Assembly (NCBI GenBank): GCA_025359445.1
Contig: JANYGB010000037.1
Span: forward strand, 17,026 to 81,025
Source: Sphingomonadaceae bacterium
GTDB taxonomy: Bacteria > Pseudomonadota > Alphaproteobacteria > Sphingomonadales > Sphingomonadaceae
Length of the DNA stretch: 64,000 bases
Direction: 5' to 3'
In this document: positions 33,919-43,186 of the stretch, in pieces
How the letters are laid out: every line of letters starts with the position of its first letter
Position numbering within the stretch: position 1 is the first letter of the stretch
Program-made: the position numbers and the translations under genes
Notes under the pieces: model-generated
The model's input: the letters and a program-made list of their open reading frames with translations, nothing else
Told to the model about the DNA's origin: nothing
Databases searched by the model: none

Positions 33919-34302
33919 ATGTTCAAGCACAGCATCCCGCTCGCCCTCACCGCTGCCTTGCTGGCCGGTTGTGTCACCACTCGCGCCAACGAGGATGGTT
34001 CGGTTACCGCCCGGCTTGGCCAGACCGTCAATGTCGGCGGTCCGCGCGTGACCCCGCTGCAAGTCCTAGAAGACAGTCGCTGTCCGATGGAAGCACGTTG
34101 CGTCTGGGCCGGACGCCTGCGGCTGAGCGTGCGGGTAACGACCGGCCCTGGGAGCAGCGTGCGCGAAATTGCCAGCGACAAGCCGCTGCAGATTGCTGAC
34201 GGTCAGCTCGAGCTGGCGGGCGTGATGCCGCCGCGTTCGGTGCGCGGTCCGATAAAGCCTGGCGACTACCGCTTCAACCTTAAATTCAGCGGCGGGTTTT
34301 AG
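33919..34302 (+). CDS. small lipoprotein of unknown function
   Basis: 127 residues. A lipobox signal peptide (MFKHSIPLALTAALLAGC) is followed by a ~105-residue beta-rich domain with two further Cys in SRCPMEARCVWAGRL, a spacing that suggests a disulphide, and an ending LKPGDYRFNLKF-like (IKPGDYRFNLKFSGGF). Not assigned to a family with confidence. It is divergent from thiE (77 bases) and its 3' end overlaps the convergent fba gene by 4 bases. Confidence 0.75.
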   Translation: MFKHSIPLALTAALLAGCVTTRANEDGSVTARLGQTVNVGGPRVTPLQVLEDSRCPMEARCVWAGRLRLSVRVTTGPGSSVREIASDKPLQIADGQLELAGVMPPRSVRGPIKPGDYRFNLKFSGGF

Positions 34303-35189
34303 GCCGTCTTGACGGTCGACCCGGTGTAGATTTCGTCGATCGCGCTGCCAAGCGCGGCGTCGAACTCTGCATCGCTCATGGCAAAACGCAGATCCTGCAG
34401 CAGTGCGCGGCTGAAGCTGGCGATGATACCCTTGTTCTTCGCTAGTTCGGCACAGGCTTCGGGACGCTCGTAGCCGCCTGACAGTGCCACTACGCGCAAC
34501 ACCTTGGGGTGGCTGGTCAGTGCATCGAACGTGCCCGGTACCACCGGCAGCGATAGCTTGAGCATGACCTGCTGATCCATCCCGTCCAGCGCCTCGAGCA
34601 ATTCGGCGAGGAGGATGGTGTCGCAGTCGGCGCGAGTAGCGCTCTTGATGTTAATCTCAGGCTCGAGCATCGGCATCATGCCGTGGGCGAGGACTTGGTG
34701 ACCGACTTGGAACTGCTGCGCGACGATTGCGGCGATCCCGGCGGCATCAGCCGAATTGATCACCGAGCGTTCTTTGGTGCCATAAACGCCGAGCGCCTTT
34801 GAACGCACCAGCAGCGCATCGAGATCGGGCATCGGCTTCATCAGCTGAACGCCGCCCGCTTCGTTTTCGAGCCCCTTGTCGATCTTGATGAACGGGACGA
34901 TCCCTTTGGCAGTCAGCGCGGCAGGAACCGGGGTGCCATCAACACTGCCATCCATCGTCCGCTCGAACAGGATCGCGCCGAGGACCTTGTCGCCGTTAAA
35001 CATGCCCGAGCGGATAATCCGGCTGCGCATTTCGTGGATCAAGCCGTACATTTCCTCGTCCGAAGACCACGAGCCGGCTTCGATGCCATAACCTGCCAGC
35101 GCCTTGGGGGTCGATCCGCCCGACTGATCCAAGGCGGCGATGAAGCCCTTCCCGGCGGCAATCTTGGCGGTCATTTCGGCACTGGTCAT
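34299..35189 (-). CDS. fba: class I fructose-bisphosphate aldolase
   Basis: 296 residues from ATG 35189 (AGGGAA upstream). Cleaves fructose 1,6-bisphosphate to dihydroxyacetone phosphate and glyceraldehyde 3-phosphate. It is the class I, Schiff-base form: FIAALDQSGGSTPKAL, ILFERTMDG, GIVPFIKIDKGLE, LEPEINIKS and VMLKLSLPVVPG, with the Lys in the last as the imine-forming residue; ALSGGYERPEAC binds phosphate. It closes the tkt-gap-pgk-fba series, 89 bases after pgk. Use in glycolysis versus gluconeogenesis is not shown. Confidence 0.92.
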   Translation of the reverse strand: MTSAEMTAKIAAGKGFIAALDQSGGSTPKALAGYGIEAGSWSSDEEMYGLIHEMRSRIIRSGMFNGDKVLGAILFERTMDGSVDGTPVPAALTAKGIVPFIKIDKGLENEAGGVQLMKPMPDLDALLVRSKALGVYGTKERSVINSADAAGIAAIVAQQFQVGHQVLAHGMMPMLEPEINIKSATRADCDTILLAELLEALDGMDQQVMLKLSLPVVPGTFDALTSHPKVLRVVALSGGYERPEACAELAKNKGIIASFSRALLQDLRFAMSDAEFDAALGSAIDEIYTGSTVKTA

Positions 35190-35278
35190 GGCTGGGTTCC
35201 CTGAATCCACATACGTATGTAAACCGCGCCCTTAGCGTCCATGCTGCACTGCCGCAAGGCCGAGCGCGGTGACTCGGC

Positions 35279-36484
35279 TTAGCTGCGTTCCAGCGCCTCC
35301 ACCCCGGGCAATTCCTTGCCTTCCATCCATTCGAGGAAAGCTCCGCCCGCAGTGGAAACATAGCTGAACTGGGCGGCGACCCCGGCGTGGTTAAGCGCGG
35401 CGACAGTATCGCCCCCGCCCGCGACGGACACCAAGGCACCTTCGCTGGTCAGCGCCGCGGCGCTCTTGGCCAGCGCGACTGTGGCGGTATCGAACGGCGG
35501 AGTTTCAAACGCGCCCAGCGGCCCGTTCCACACCAGCGTACGGCAGGTCTTGAGCACATCGGCCAGTGCTTCGGTCGCCTGCGGCCCGATGTCGAGGATC
35601 ATCTCGTCGGCTTGGACTTCGTGGACATTGCAGGTGCGCAGGCTCGGCGGGTTGGCGGCGAATTCCTTGGCGACCACCACGTCGTAGGGCAGGTGGACCG
35701 TGCAACCGGCTTTGTCCGCAGCGTCCAGGATCTGCTCACAGGTTGCGGCCAGATCGTGCTCGCACAGCGACTTTCCTACATCGACTCCGCGCGCGGCGAG
35801 GAAGGTGTTGGCCATCCCCCCGCCGATGATCAGGTGATCGACCTTGGCAACCAGATGCGACAGCACGTCGAGCTTGGACGACACTTTGGCCCCGCCGACC
35901 ACCGCCGCAACCGGGCGCTCGGGGTTGCCCAGCGCCTTTTCGAGTGCAGTGAGTTCCGCCTCCATCGCGCGTCCGGCATAGGCGGGCAGCACATGTGCAA
36001 GACCCTCGGTGCTGGCATGCGCACGGTGTGCGGCGGAGAAGGCATCGTTGACGTAGAAGTCGCCGTTGGCAGCGATCGCCTTGGCCAGCTCGGGATCGTT
36101 GGCTTCCTCACCCTTCCAGAACCGGGTGTTTTCCAGCATCGCGATATCGCCGGGGCGCAGGATGCCGAGCGACTGCGCCACCACCGGCCCGGTAATCTCG
36201 GGCACGAACATGACCTCGCGACCCAAAACGTGCTGGACCGCGTCGATGGTCATCGAAACTGACATGGTCGAGACCTTCTCGCCCTTGGGCCGTCCGAAGT
36301 GCGCGAGCAGCAACACCTTGGCACCCTTGTCGGCGAGCTCGAGGATGGTCGGTGCCGAAGCGCGTACGCGAGTATCGTCGGTGACCACCCCGTCGGCCAT
36401 CGGCAGGTTGAGATCGACCCGCACCAAGGCGACCTTGCCGGTCAGGTCGGCGGGAAGATCGTCGAGGGTTTTGAACTTGGTCAT
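35279..36484 (-). CDS. pgk: phosphoglycerate kinase
   Basis: 401 residues from ATG 36484 (GACGGAG upstream). Transfers phosphate from 1,3-bisphosphoglycerate to ADP. Motifs: [15 protein letters not shown] (substrate), [61 protein letters not shown], and the nucleotide site [16 protein letters not shown] and [15 protein letters not shown]. It lies between gap and fba in the same direction; a palindromic repeat separates it from gap. Confidence 0.97.
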   Translation of the reverse strand: MTKFKTLDDLPADLTGKVALVRVDLNLPMADGVVTDDTRVRASAPTILELADKGAKVLLLAHFGRPKGEKVSTMSVSMTIDAVQHVLGREVMFVPEITGPVVAQSLGILRPGDIAMLENTRFWKGEEANDPELAKAIAANGDFYVNDAFSAAHRAHASTEGLAHVLPAYAGRAMEAELTALEKALGNPERPVAAVVGGAKVSSKLDVLSHLVAKVDHLIIGGGMANTFLAARGVDVGKSLCEHDLAATCEQILDAADKAGCTVHLPYDVVVAKEFAANPPSLRTCNVHEVQADEMILDIGPQATEALADVLKTCRTLVWNGPLGAFETPPFDTATVALAKSAAALTSEGALVSVAGGGDTVAALNHAGVAAQFSYVSTAGGAFLEWMEGKELPGVEALERS

Positions 36485-36496
36485 TCGCGCAAACTC

Positions 36497-36596
36497 CGTC
36501 ACCCCGGCGCAGGCCGGGGCCCAGTCCTAAAAAGCAAATTCGACGCTTCGCGGCGTCCTTTGATCGGTCTGGGTCCCGGCCTTCGCCGGGATGACG
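36497..36596. repeat. palindromic repeat between gap and pgk
   Basis: Arms of 28 bases at 36497-36524 (CGTCACCCCGGCGCAGGCCG start) and 36569-36596, complementary with three mismatches, spacer 44 bases. It fills nearly the whole gap between the gap stop (36598) and pgk start (36484). Read as RNA it would form a stable hairpin within the operon transcript, possibly protecting or separating the two coding parts. Confidence 0.88.
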
Positions 36597-36597
36597 A

Positions 36598-37605
<1,008 letters not shown>

Positions 37606-37622
37606 GGCGAAAAAACCTCCTG

Positions 37623-39599
37623 TTAGCGGCCCAACTTGGCCTTTACCTGTGCAACAATCGCCTCGGCAGTGAGGCCGAAATACTTGAACAATTCGTCGGC
37701 CGGGGCCGATAGCCCGAACCGGTCGATCCCGATGTTGACCCCGTCCCGCCCGGTCCACTTGTGCCAGCCAAACGTCGTCCCGGCTTCGATCGACACCGCT
37801 AGCAGATCATGCGGGATCAGCGAGCCTTGATAGGTCTCGTCCTGCGCCTCGAACAGTTCCCAGCATGGCATCGAGACGACGTCCGCGCCAATCCCGTCAG
37901 CTTCGAGCGACTTGGCCGCCGCAACCGCAAGCTGCACTTCCGAACCAGTGGCGAGCAACACGACCTGCTTGGCGGCTGTGGCCGAGATGAGGCGGTACGC
38001 ACCCTTGGCGCTGCGGTTCTCATCGTCATCGCCGCGCAGAGCGGGCAGGTTTTGGCGGGTCAGCGCGAGCGCGCTCGGCCCGTCCTTGCGCTGGATCGCG
38101 AGTTCCCAGCACTCGGCCGTCTCCATCGCATCGGCCGGGCGCATCACCCACAACTGCGGAATAGCGCGCAGCGAAGCGACATGTTCAATCGGTTGGTGCG
38201 TCGGGCCGTCTTCGCCGAGGCCAATGCTGTCATGTGTCAGCACAAAGATCGAACGAACCTGCTGCAAAGCCGCCAACCGGATCGCGTTGCGGCAATAGTC
38301 TGAGAACACTAGGAAAGTGCCGCCGTAAGGCACGATCCCGCCGTGCAGCGCCATGCCGTTGAGCGCGGCCGCCATGCCGAATTCGCGGATGCCGTAATAG
38401 ACGTAACGGCCCGAATAATCCTCTGCCGTAAGTGGCGGGGTCGAGGCGGTCTTGGTGTTGTTTGAGCCGGTCAGATCAGCCGAGCCGCCGATCATCGCGG
38501 GCACCGCCGCTGTCAGCACGGTCAGCGCGTTCTCGCTCGACTTGCGGGTGGCGAGGTTGGGCAGGTCGGCGGCGAGCTTGGCGCGATAATCGTGCCACCC
38601 AGTCAGCGTCGGCAGATCGCCGGCCATCCGGGCCGAGAATTCGTCCCCGCGTGGCGCTGCTGCCAGCCGCTCGCTCCACTTGCCATGCGCCGCAGCGCCC
38701 TTGGCCCCAAGCGAGCGCCAGTCGGCGAGGATGTCGGCAGGAATTTCAAACGGCGGTGCGGTCCAGCCGAGCACCTTGCGCGCTTTGGCTATCTCGTCCG
38801 CGCCAAGCGGGCTGCCGTGGACGTTATGCGTGCCCTGCTTGTCGGGCGCGCCCTTGCCGATGATCGTCTTGCACGCCACCAGCGAGGGACGCGGGTCCTT
38901 CTGCGCAGCCGCCAGCGCCTTGCTGATATCGGCATAGTCGTGCCCGTCGCAAGCCACCGTGTGCCAGCCGGTCGCGGCGTAGCGCGCAAGTATATCCTCG
39001 CAGGTCGATAGCGAAGTACCGCCGTCGATGGTGATCGAGTTGTGATCCCACAGCACATTGAGGTGGCCGAGCTGAAGATTTCCGGCGAGCCCAATGGCTT
39101 CGTGGTTGATCCCTTCCATCAGGCAGCCGTCACCCGCCACCACCCAGGTCTGGTGATCGACCAGCTCGCCGCTGAACTCGGCATTGAGGTGGCGTTCGGC
39201 TATTGCCATGCCAACCGCCATGGCCAGCCCTTGGCCCAGTGGCCCGGTCGTAGCCTCAGCGCCTTCGAGCTCGATATTTTCGGGATGCCCGGCGCAGACC
39301 GAGTGGAGCTGGCGAAAATTCTCGATGTCGGTGATCGTCGGCGATTGATAGCCGGTCAGATACAGTAGCGAATAAAGCAGCATCGAACCATGCCCGGCGG
39401 ACAGGACAAAGCGGTCACGGTCGGGCCACTTGGGCGCTGCGGGATCGAACTTGAGCTGCTCGGCAAACAGCACTGTCGCCACGTCGGCCATGCCCATCGG
39501 CATCCCCGGATGGCCCGAATTTGCTTTTTCGACCGCGTCCATCGAAAGCGCGCGGATGGTATTGGCCATGGACGCATAGCGGGCACTATCAAGACTCAT
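37623..39599 (-). CDS. tkt: transketolase
   Basis: 658 residues from ATG 39599; the frame runs on upstream to 39683 but the family begins at [22 protein letters not shown]-dependent transfer of two-carbon ketol units in the pentose phosphate pathway. Motifs: [15 protein letters not shown]-binding [13 protein letters not shown] with N in [11 protein letters not shown], substrate His residues in [10 protein letters not shown], and the pyrimidine domain [17 protein letters not shown]. First gene of the tkt-gap-pgk-fba series; the 172 bases upstream hold its promoter and that of the divergent small gene. Confidence 0.97.
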   Translation of the reverse strand: MSLDSARYASMANTIRALSMDAVEKANSGHPGMPMGMADVATVLFAEQLKFDPAAPKWPDRDRFVLSAGHGSMLLYSLLYLTGYQSPTITDIENFRQLHSVCAGHPENIELEGAEATTGPLGQGLAMAVGMAIAERHLNAEFSGELVDHQTWVVAGDGCLMEGINHEAIGLAGNLQLGHLNVLWDHNSITIDGGTSLSTCEDILARYAATGWHTVACDGHDYADISKALAAAQKDPRPSLVACKTIIGKGAPDKQGTHNVHGSPLGADEIAKARKVLGWTAPPFEIPADILADWRSLGAKGAAAHGKWSERLAAAPRGDEFSARMAGDLPTLTGWHDYRAKLAADLPNLATRKSSENALTVLTAAVPAMIGGSADLTGSNNTKTASTPPLTAEDYSGRYVYYGIREFGMAAALNGMALHGGIVPYGGTFLVFSDYCRNAIRLAALQQVRSIFVLTHDSIGLGEDGPTHQPIEHVASLRAIPQLWVMRPADAMETAECWELAIQRKDGPSALALTRQNLPALRGDDDENRSAKGAYRLISATAAKQVVLLATGSEVQLAVAAAKSLEADGIGADVVSMPCWELFEAQDETYQGSLIPHDLLAVSIEAGTTFGWHKWTGRDGVNIGIDRFGLSAPADELFKYFGLTAEAIVAQVKAKLGR

Positions 39600-39771
39600 C
39601 GGAGTGGGCTCCCGGTCAGGGCTGGAACGCGGCGGCGATTCGGCGCGGGGTTCCCCCTTTGCCAAGCCCTGCCCCGCCGTCAAGGCGCGCCGTTACAGTA
39701 CGTTACCAACCGGTGGGAAATATACGGTGCAACGCTTTGCCAACGCATAATTTTGCGGTATCACCCGCATC

Positions 39772-39966
39772 ATGGAGGCGGATCGGAGCAGCACTGCAAT
39801 CGCGCGGATCGAAGCCGCGCTGGCCCGGATTGAGGCAGCACCGGTGAAATCCGGCGATGCCGAAGCTGAGCTTGTTGCCCTGCGCGCGCGTCACGCAAAG
39901 TTGCGCACTGCGGTGCAAGGTTCCTTGGACGAACTCGATCAGCTGATTGGCGGGGCCACTGGATGA
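39772..39966 (+). CDS. small coiled-coil protein upstream of zapA
   Basis: 64 residues, almost all helix-forming: two heptad-rich stretches (IARIEAALARIEAA and AELVALRARHAKLRTAVQG) around a short break, ending LDELDQLIGG. Its stop overlaps the zapA start (ATGA), so the two are translationally coupled. A short coiled-coil gene before zapA is common in sphingomonads. I infer a role with ZapA in cell division, unproven. A ribosome-binding site is weak (GGAGG falls just after the ATG region), so the exact start is uncertain. Confidence 0.7.
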   Translation: MEADRSSTAIARIEAALARIEAAPVKSGDAEAELVALRARHAKLRTAVQGSLDELDQLIGGATG

Positions 39967-40259
39967 GCAACGTCACTCTCCAAATTGGCGGACGCAGCTA
40001 CATCGTCGCGTGCGCGGCGGGTGAAGAAGCCCATGTTGAAGCATTGGGCCAGTTGATTGACGACAAGATCCGCGATCTTGGCGCCTCTGGCCACAACGAA
40101 GTGCGGCTACTGCTGTTCGCGGCATTGCTGCTTGCTGATGAACTGCACGATGCGCGCGGGAAAGGCCCGACCGGAGCTGCTTCCGCGCCAGATCACGCCC
40201 AAACGCTCGAAATGCTCGCCAGTCGGCTCGAAACCTACGCCGCCGGGCTTGAGGGTTGA
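39963..40259 (+). CDS. zapA: cell division protein ZapA
   Basis: 98 residues. ZapA binds and bundles FtsZ filaments at midcell. The N-terminal beta-alpha head (VTLQIGGRSYIVACAAGEEA, VEALGQLIDDKIRDL) and the C-terminal helix (EVRLLLFAALLLADELHDAR) match the family; the terminal helix is short, as in other alphaproteobacteria. It overlaps the preceding small coiled-coil gene by 4 bases. The 6S RNA gene and the formyl-THF cyclo-ligase gene follow, the conserved zapA-ssrS-fau arrangement. Confidence 0.92.
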   Translation: MSNVTLQIGGRSYIVACAAGEEAHVEALGQLIDDKIRDLGASGHNEVRLLLFAALLLADELHDARGKGPTGAASAPDHAQTLEMLASRLETYAAGLEG

Positions 40260-40282
40260 GTTCAAAGCGCCTATCTAGTCGC

Positions 40283-40440
40283 TGACGGGTACTGCCCGGT
40301 GCGAGCCTTTGAAAATCCCTGAGGCTATAAGTAAAATCCTTGGGGGCTGTCCCTGGTTAGGCCCTGGCCTGGCACACACGGTTCCCACCTGACGTCACGC
40401 GTCAGAGGATTTCCTGGCAACGGCCCATGGTGGTCCCGTC
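40283..40440 (+). ncRNA. ssrS: 6S RNA (ssrS), approximate ends
   Basis: The 210 bases between zapA and the cyclo-ligase gene fold as 6S RNA expects. A closing stem GACGGG (about 40283-40288) pairs with CCCGTC (40435-40440); an open central region follows; an upper stem AAATCCT (40334-40340) pairs with AGGATTT (40406-40412); inside lies a small hairpin CTGACG/CGTCAG near 40389-40404. 6S RNA mimics an open promoter and binds sigma-70 RNA polymerase. Position between zapA and fau is the classic context. Ends are estimated from pairing only. Confidence 0.75.
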
Positions 40441-40469
40441 ACCCACCTCTTTCCGGCAAGGCGCAGCGC

Positions 40470-41042
40470 GTGACTAAAAAGCAAGCCCTTCGCGCCGAAC
40501 TCCGCCAGCGCCGCGCCGCGCATGACGCTTCGATCTCAGCCAATTTGCGCGCACTGCTGTTCAATCGCCCGCCGACCGCAATGCTGGAACTGGTTTCGGA
40601 AGGCGCGGTGGTGGGCGTGTATTATCCGATCCCGGGCGAAGCTTCTCCGCTGGGCTACGCGCGATGGTTTGCCGAACAGGGCCATCGCATAGCGCTACCG
40701 TGGTTTGCCGCGCGCGGGGCGTTGATGACGTTCAAATTGTGGGACAATCCGTTCGACGAGAGCACGCTGGTGCCCGATCCGCATGGCGCAATGCAGCCAC
40801 CTCCAAGCGCCGAGGATGTGCGCGTCGATCTGGCGATTGTCCCGCTACTGGGTTTCACCGACACCGGCCAGCGGCTGGGTCAGGGCGGCGGACATTATGA
40901 CCGCTTGCTCGCCGCAGAGCCAGCGCTCGTGCCGATCGGACTTGCATGGGACTGCCAACTGGTCGATGCGCTGCCGCTCGAACAGCATGACCACCCGCTT
41001 CGCGCGGTCGTCACCCCGACCCGCTTTTACGGACCGTTCTGA
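40470..41042 (+). CDS. fau: 5-formyltetrahydrofolate cyclo-ligase
   Basis: 190 residues from GTG 40470. Converts 5-formyl-THF to 5,10-methenyl-THF using ATP, rescuing folate from a stored form. Motifs: N-terminal KQALRAELRQRRAAH, VVGVYYPIPGEASPL, IALPWFAARGALMTFK, and the ATP-binding loop LLGFTDTGQRLGQGGGHYDRLL. It lies just downstream of the 6S RNA gene. Its stop overlaps the start of the DUF2842 gene (TGATG). Confidence 0.93.
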   Translation: MTKKQALRAELRQRRAAHDASISANLRALLFNRPPTAMLELVSEGAVVGVYYPIPGEASPLGYARWFAEQGHRIALPWFAARGALMTFKLWDNPFDESTLVPDPHGAMQPPPSAEDVRVDLAIVPLLGFTDTGQRLGQGGGHYDRLLAAEPALVPIGLAWDCQLVDALPLEQHDHPLRAVVTPTRFYGPF

Positions 41043-41260
41043 TGCGTACTGAACCAACTTGGCGAATTCCTGCCGGCATCCTGGTATTGCTGTTTGCGTT
41101 GATGGTCTATTGCCTGGCGATTGCGCGGTTCGTTGCTCCGCTGTTCGAAGGCTGGCCGGCGCTCGTGCAAGTGCCGATTTACATTGTGCTTGGGGTGATC
41201 TGGATACTGCCACTACGTGGGCGGTTCCTGATCTGGATGGAAACAGGTCGCTGGCGCTAG
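41042..41260 (+). CDS. DUF2842 small membrane protein
   Basis: 72 residues with two membrane helices (IPAGILVLLFALMVYCLAIA and VQVPIYIVLGVIWILPL) and a positively charged C-terminus (GRFLIWMETGRWR). This pattern, especially the WILPLR-x-FL-WM-TG-W ending, matches DUF2842, an alphaproteobacterial family of unknown function. ATG overlaps the preceding stop by one base, so translation is probably coupled. Confidence 0.88.
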   Translation: MRTEPTWRIPAGILVLLFALMVYCLAIARFVAPLFEGWPALVQVPIYIVLGVIWILPLRGRFLIWMETGRWR

Positions 41261-41301
41261 TCGCTCCAGCAGCCTAGCGTCCCTTCGAAACGGGGAAGAA
41301 G

Positions 41302-42375
41302 ATGCGCAAGCTGGCGATTCTGGCGGGGGTCCTCTTGTTGGGCCTCGGACTGTTGCTCGTGCTAGGCAGACCATGGATGGCGCAGCGGGCGTTTGACCGC
41401 GCGCTCGATCAAGGCCTCGGCATCGACAAGTCGCTCGCGCTCGGCGGCGGGCTCCATGCATATGTCTGCGGTAGCGGATCGCCGATGCCCGACGCCGACC
41501 GCGCGGGGCCTTGCATCGCCGTGCTAGCGGGCAATCAAGCCTTCGTCTTCGATGCCGGTTCCGGTTCGATCCGCAAGCTGATGCGGATAGGCTTCCCGAT
41601 GGAGAAGGTCCAGGCGGTGTTCCTCACGCACCTCCATTCGGACCACATCGATGGCCTCGGCGAACTGATGCTGCAAGCCTGGATCGCCGGATCGCGCGGC
41701 ACGCCGTTGCCGATCTATGGCCCGGCGGGGACCGATCAAGTGATTGCCGGGTTCAAGCAGGCCTATACGATCGACGAAGGCTTCCGCGTGCGCCATCACG
41801 GCGAGAAGATTGCCAATCCTGCAGGCTATGGCGGCGCAGCCAATATCATCGCCCTGCCCGACGGCACCGACAGCCAGGTTGTCTACGACAAGGATGGGGT
41901 GCGGATCACCGTGATCTGCGTCAACCATGCGCCCGTAGCCCCCGCATTCGGCTACCGGATCGATTACAAGGGCCGCTCGCTCGCGCTATCAGGCGACACC
42001 GTCTACTCGCCCTCGTTCATCACCGCCTCAAAAGGTGCTGACGTGATGTTCCACGATGCGATGAACAAGGACATGGTCGCCGCGATGGGGCGCAAACTGG
42101 CCGAGCGCGGCCGCTCAAACACCGCGCAGATCATGACCGACATCCAAGGTTATCACGCCAGCCCTGAAGACGCTGCGCGCGCCGCCATGGAAGCCGGCGT
42201 TTCGACATTGGTGCTATATCACATGGTCCCGCCAGTCCCCGCGCGGCTGGTCGAGCCGCTGTTCTTGGGGCGCGCACCGGGCATTTTCAGCGGCACCTTG
42301 AAGCTCAGCGAAGACGGAATGATCGTCAGCCTGCCGGCGGGCAGCAAGGCCGTTAAATTCAGTTCCGGTCTGTAA
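41302..42375 (+). CDS. MBL-fold metallo-hydrolase, membrane-anchored
   Basis: 357 residues. An N-terminal hydrophobic helix (LAILAGVLLLGLGLLLVL) acts as anchor or uncleaved signal, so the enzyme faces the periplasm. The metallo-beta-lactamase domain resembles ribonuclease Z/arylsulfatase types: YVCGSGSPMPDADR, zinc motif FLTHLHSDHIDGLGEL, IDYKGRSLALSGDT with metal Asp, and a C-terminal His in LVLYHMVPP. Substrate is unknown; a periplasmic location argues against tRNA processing. It ends 14 bases before tRNA-Asp on the other strand. Confidence 0.85.
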   Translation: MRKLAILAGVLLLGLGLLLVLGRPWMAQRAFDRALDQGLGIDKSLALGGGLHAYVCGSGSPMPDADRAGPCIAVLAGNQAFVFDAGSGSIRKLMRIGFPMEKVQAVFLTHLHSDHIDGLGELMLQAWIAGSRGTPLPIYGPAGTDQVIAGFKQAYTIDEGFRVRHHGEKIANPAGYGGAANIIALPDGTDSQVVYDKDGVRITVICVNHAPVAPAFGYRIDYKGRSLALSGDTVYSPSFITASKGADVMFHDAMNKDMVAAMGRKLAERGRSNTAQIMTDIQGYHASPEDAARAAMEAGVSTLVLYHMVPPVPARLVEPLFLGRAPGIFSGTLKLSEDGMIVSLPAGSKAVKFSSGL

Positions 42376-42388
42376 ATAAATTCCCAAG

Positions 42389-42465
42389 TGGCGCGAGTGA
42401 CGGGACTCGAACCCGCGACCTCCGGCGTGACAGGCCGGCACTCTAACCAACTGAGCTACACCCGC
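42389..42465 (-). tRNA. tRNA-Asp (anticodon GTC)
   Basis: 77 bases with encoded CCA. Acceptor GCGGGTG pairs with CACTCGC (one G-U). Anticodon stem CCGGC/GCCGG encloses CTGTCAC, anticodon GTC. D arm AGCTCAGTTGGTTAGAG and T loop GTTCGAGTC are standard. Confidence 0.96.
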
Positions 42466-42702
42466 GCAGCCACTTGGGAGCAGGGCCACTAGGCCAGCGT
42501 GCCGGGGCTGTCAACCGCGATCGGGCGGGCGGGCTGCCTTGCTTTGGCCGGGTCGATAAACCATCGAAATGGCCGCTTTTACGAGGCCTAAACAGCCTGC
42601 GATCAGCCACACCGCACCCCCTTGTTAACCATTCCTTTGCCTCTGTTTGCGACAAGCAGCGCATCCGGTCCGTACGCGGATCCCAGTGGGGGCTTGTTAC
42701 CA

Positions 42703-43143
42703 GTGAATCTTCGCCGCAGCTTAATCGTGCTGGCCGGAGCCCTGTGCCTCGCCGCACCGGCCATCGCCGCCCCCCTGATCGCGCTCGACAGCGCGGTTTA
42801 CGTTGAGAAAGTCGCACCGGGCAAAGGCCGGATGCTCCAGCCTGCGGCACAACTTAATCGCGGCGATCGGCTGGTCTATGTGGTTAGCTGGTACCGCATG
42901 GGCGGGACCGGCGCGTTCACCGTCACCAACCCCCTGCCCCGCAGCGTCTACTATCAAGGCAGCGCCGACGGCAGCGAGGAAGTCTCGCTCGATAGCGGCA
43001 AAACCTGGGGCAAACTTGAGCAGATGCGGGTCGGAGCGAGGATGGCCACGCCCGAAGACGTGACCCAAGTGCGCTGGCACGTCGCTGCCGCACAAGCCGC
43101 GCAGGGCGCGGGCGAGATCACTTACAGCGCGATCGTGCGATAA
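42703..43143 (+). CDS. secreted protein of unknown function (possible DUF11-like repeat fragment)
   Basis: 146 residues from GTG 42703, chosen because a signal peptide begins there (VNLRRSLIVLAGALCLAAP then AIAA) and GGGGG lies 9-13 bases upstream. The mature ~120 residues read like a single beta-sandwich: LDSAVYVEKVAPGKGRML, LNRGDRLVYVVSWYRMGGTG, FTVTNPLPRSVYYQGSADGS, WHVAAAQAAQGAGEITYSAIV. The NPLP...YY..GS pattern is like DUF11/conserved repeat domains of cell-surface proteins. Periplasmic or exported; function unknown. Confidence 0.75.
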   Translation: MNLRRSLIVLAGALCLAAPAIAAPLIALDSAVYVEKVAPGKGRMLQPAAQLNRGDRLVYVVSWYRMGGTGAFTVTNPLPRSVYYQGSADGSEEVSLDSGKTWGKLEQMRVGARMATPEDVTQVRWHVAAAQAAQGAGEITYSAIVR

Positions 43144-43153
43144 TTTAGGCGTT

Positions 43154-43184
43154 CAATAATTTAGCGACTGTCCCTAAATTATTG
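43154..43184. terminator. AT-rich perfect hairpin between convergent genes
   Basis: CAATAATTTAG (43154-43164) and CTAAATTATTG (43174-43184) pair perfectly around a 9-base loop, between the stop of the secreted-protein gene (43143) and the stop of bkdB (43187). Position fits a bidirectional terminator, but it lacks a GC-rich stem, so it could instead be another palindromic repeat. Confidence 0.55.
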
Positions 43185-43186
43185 GG

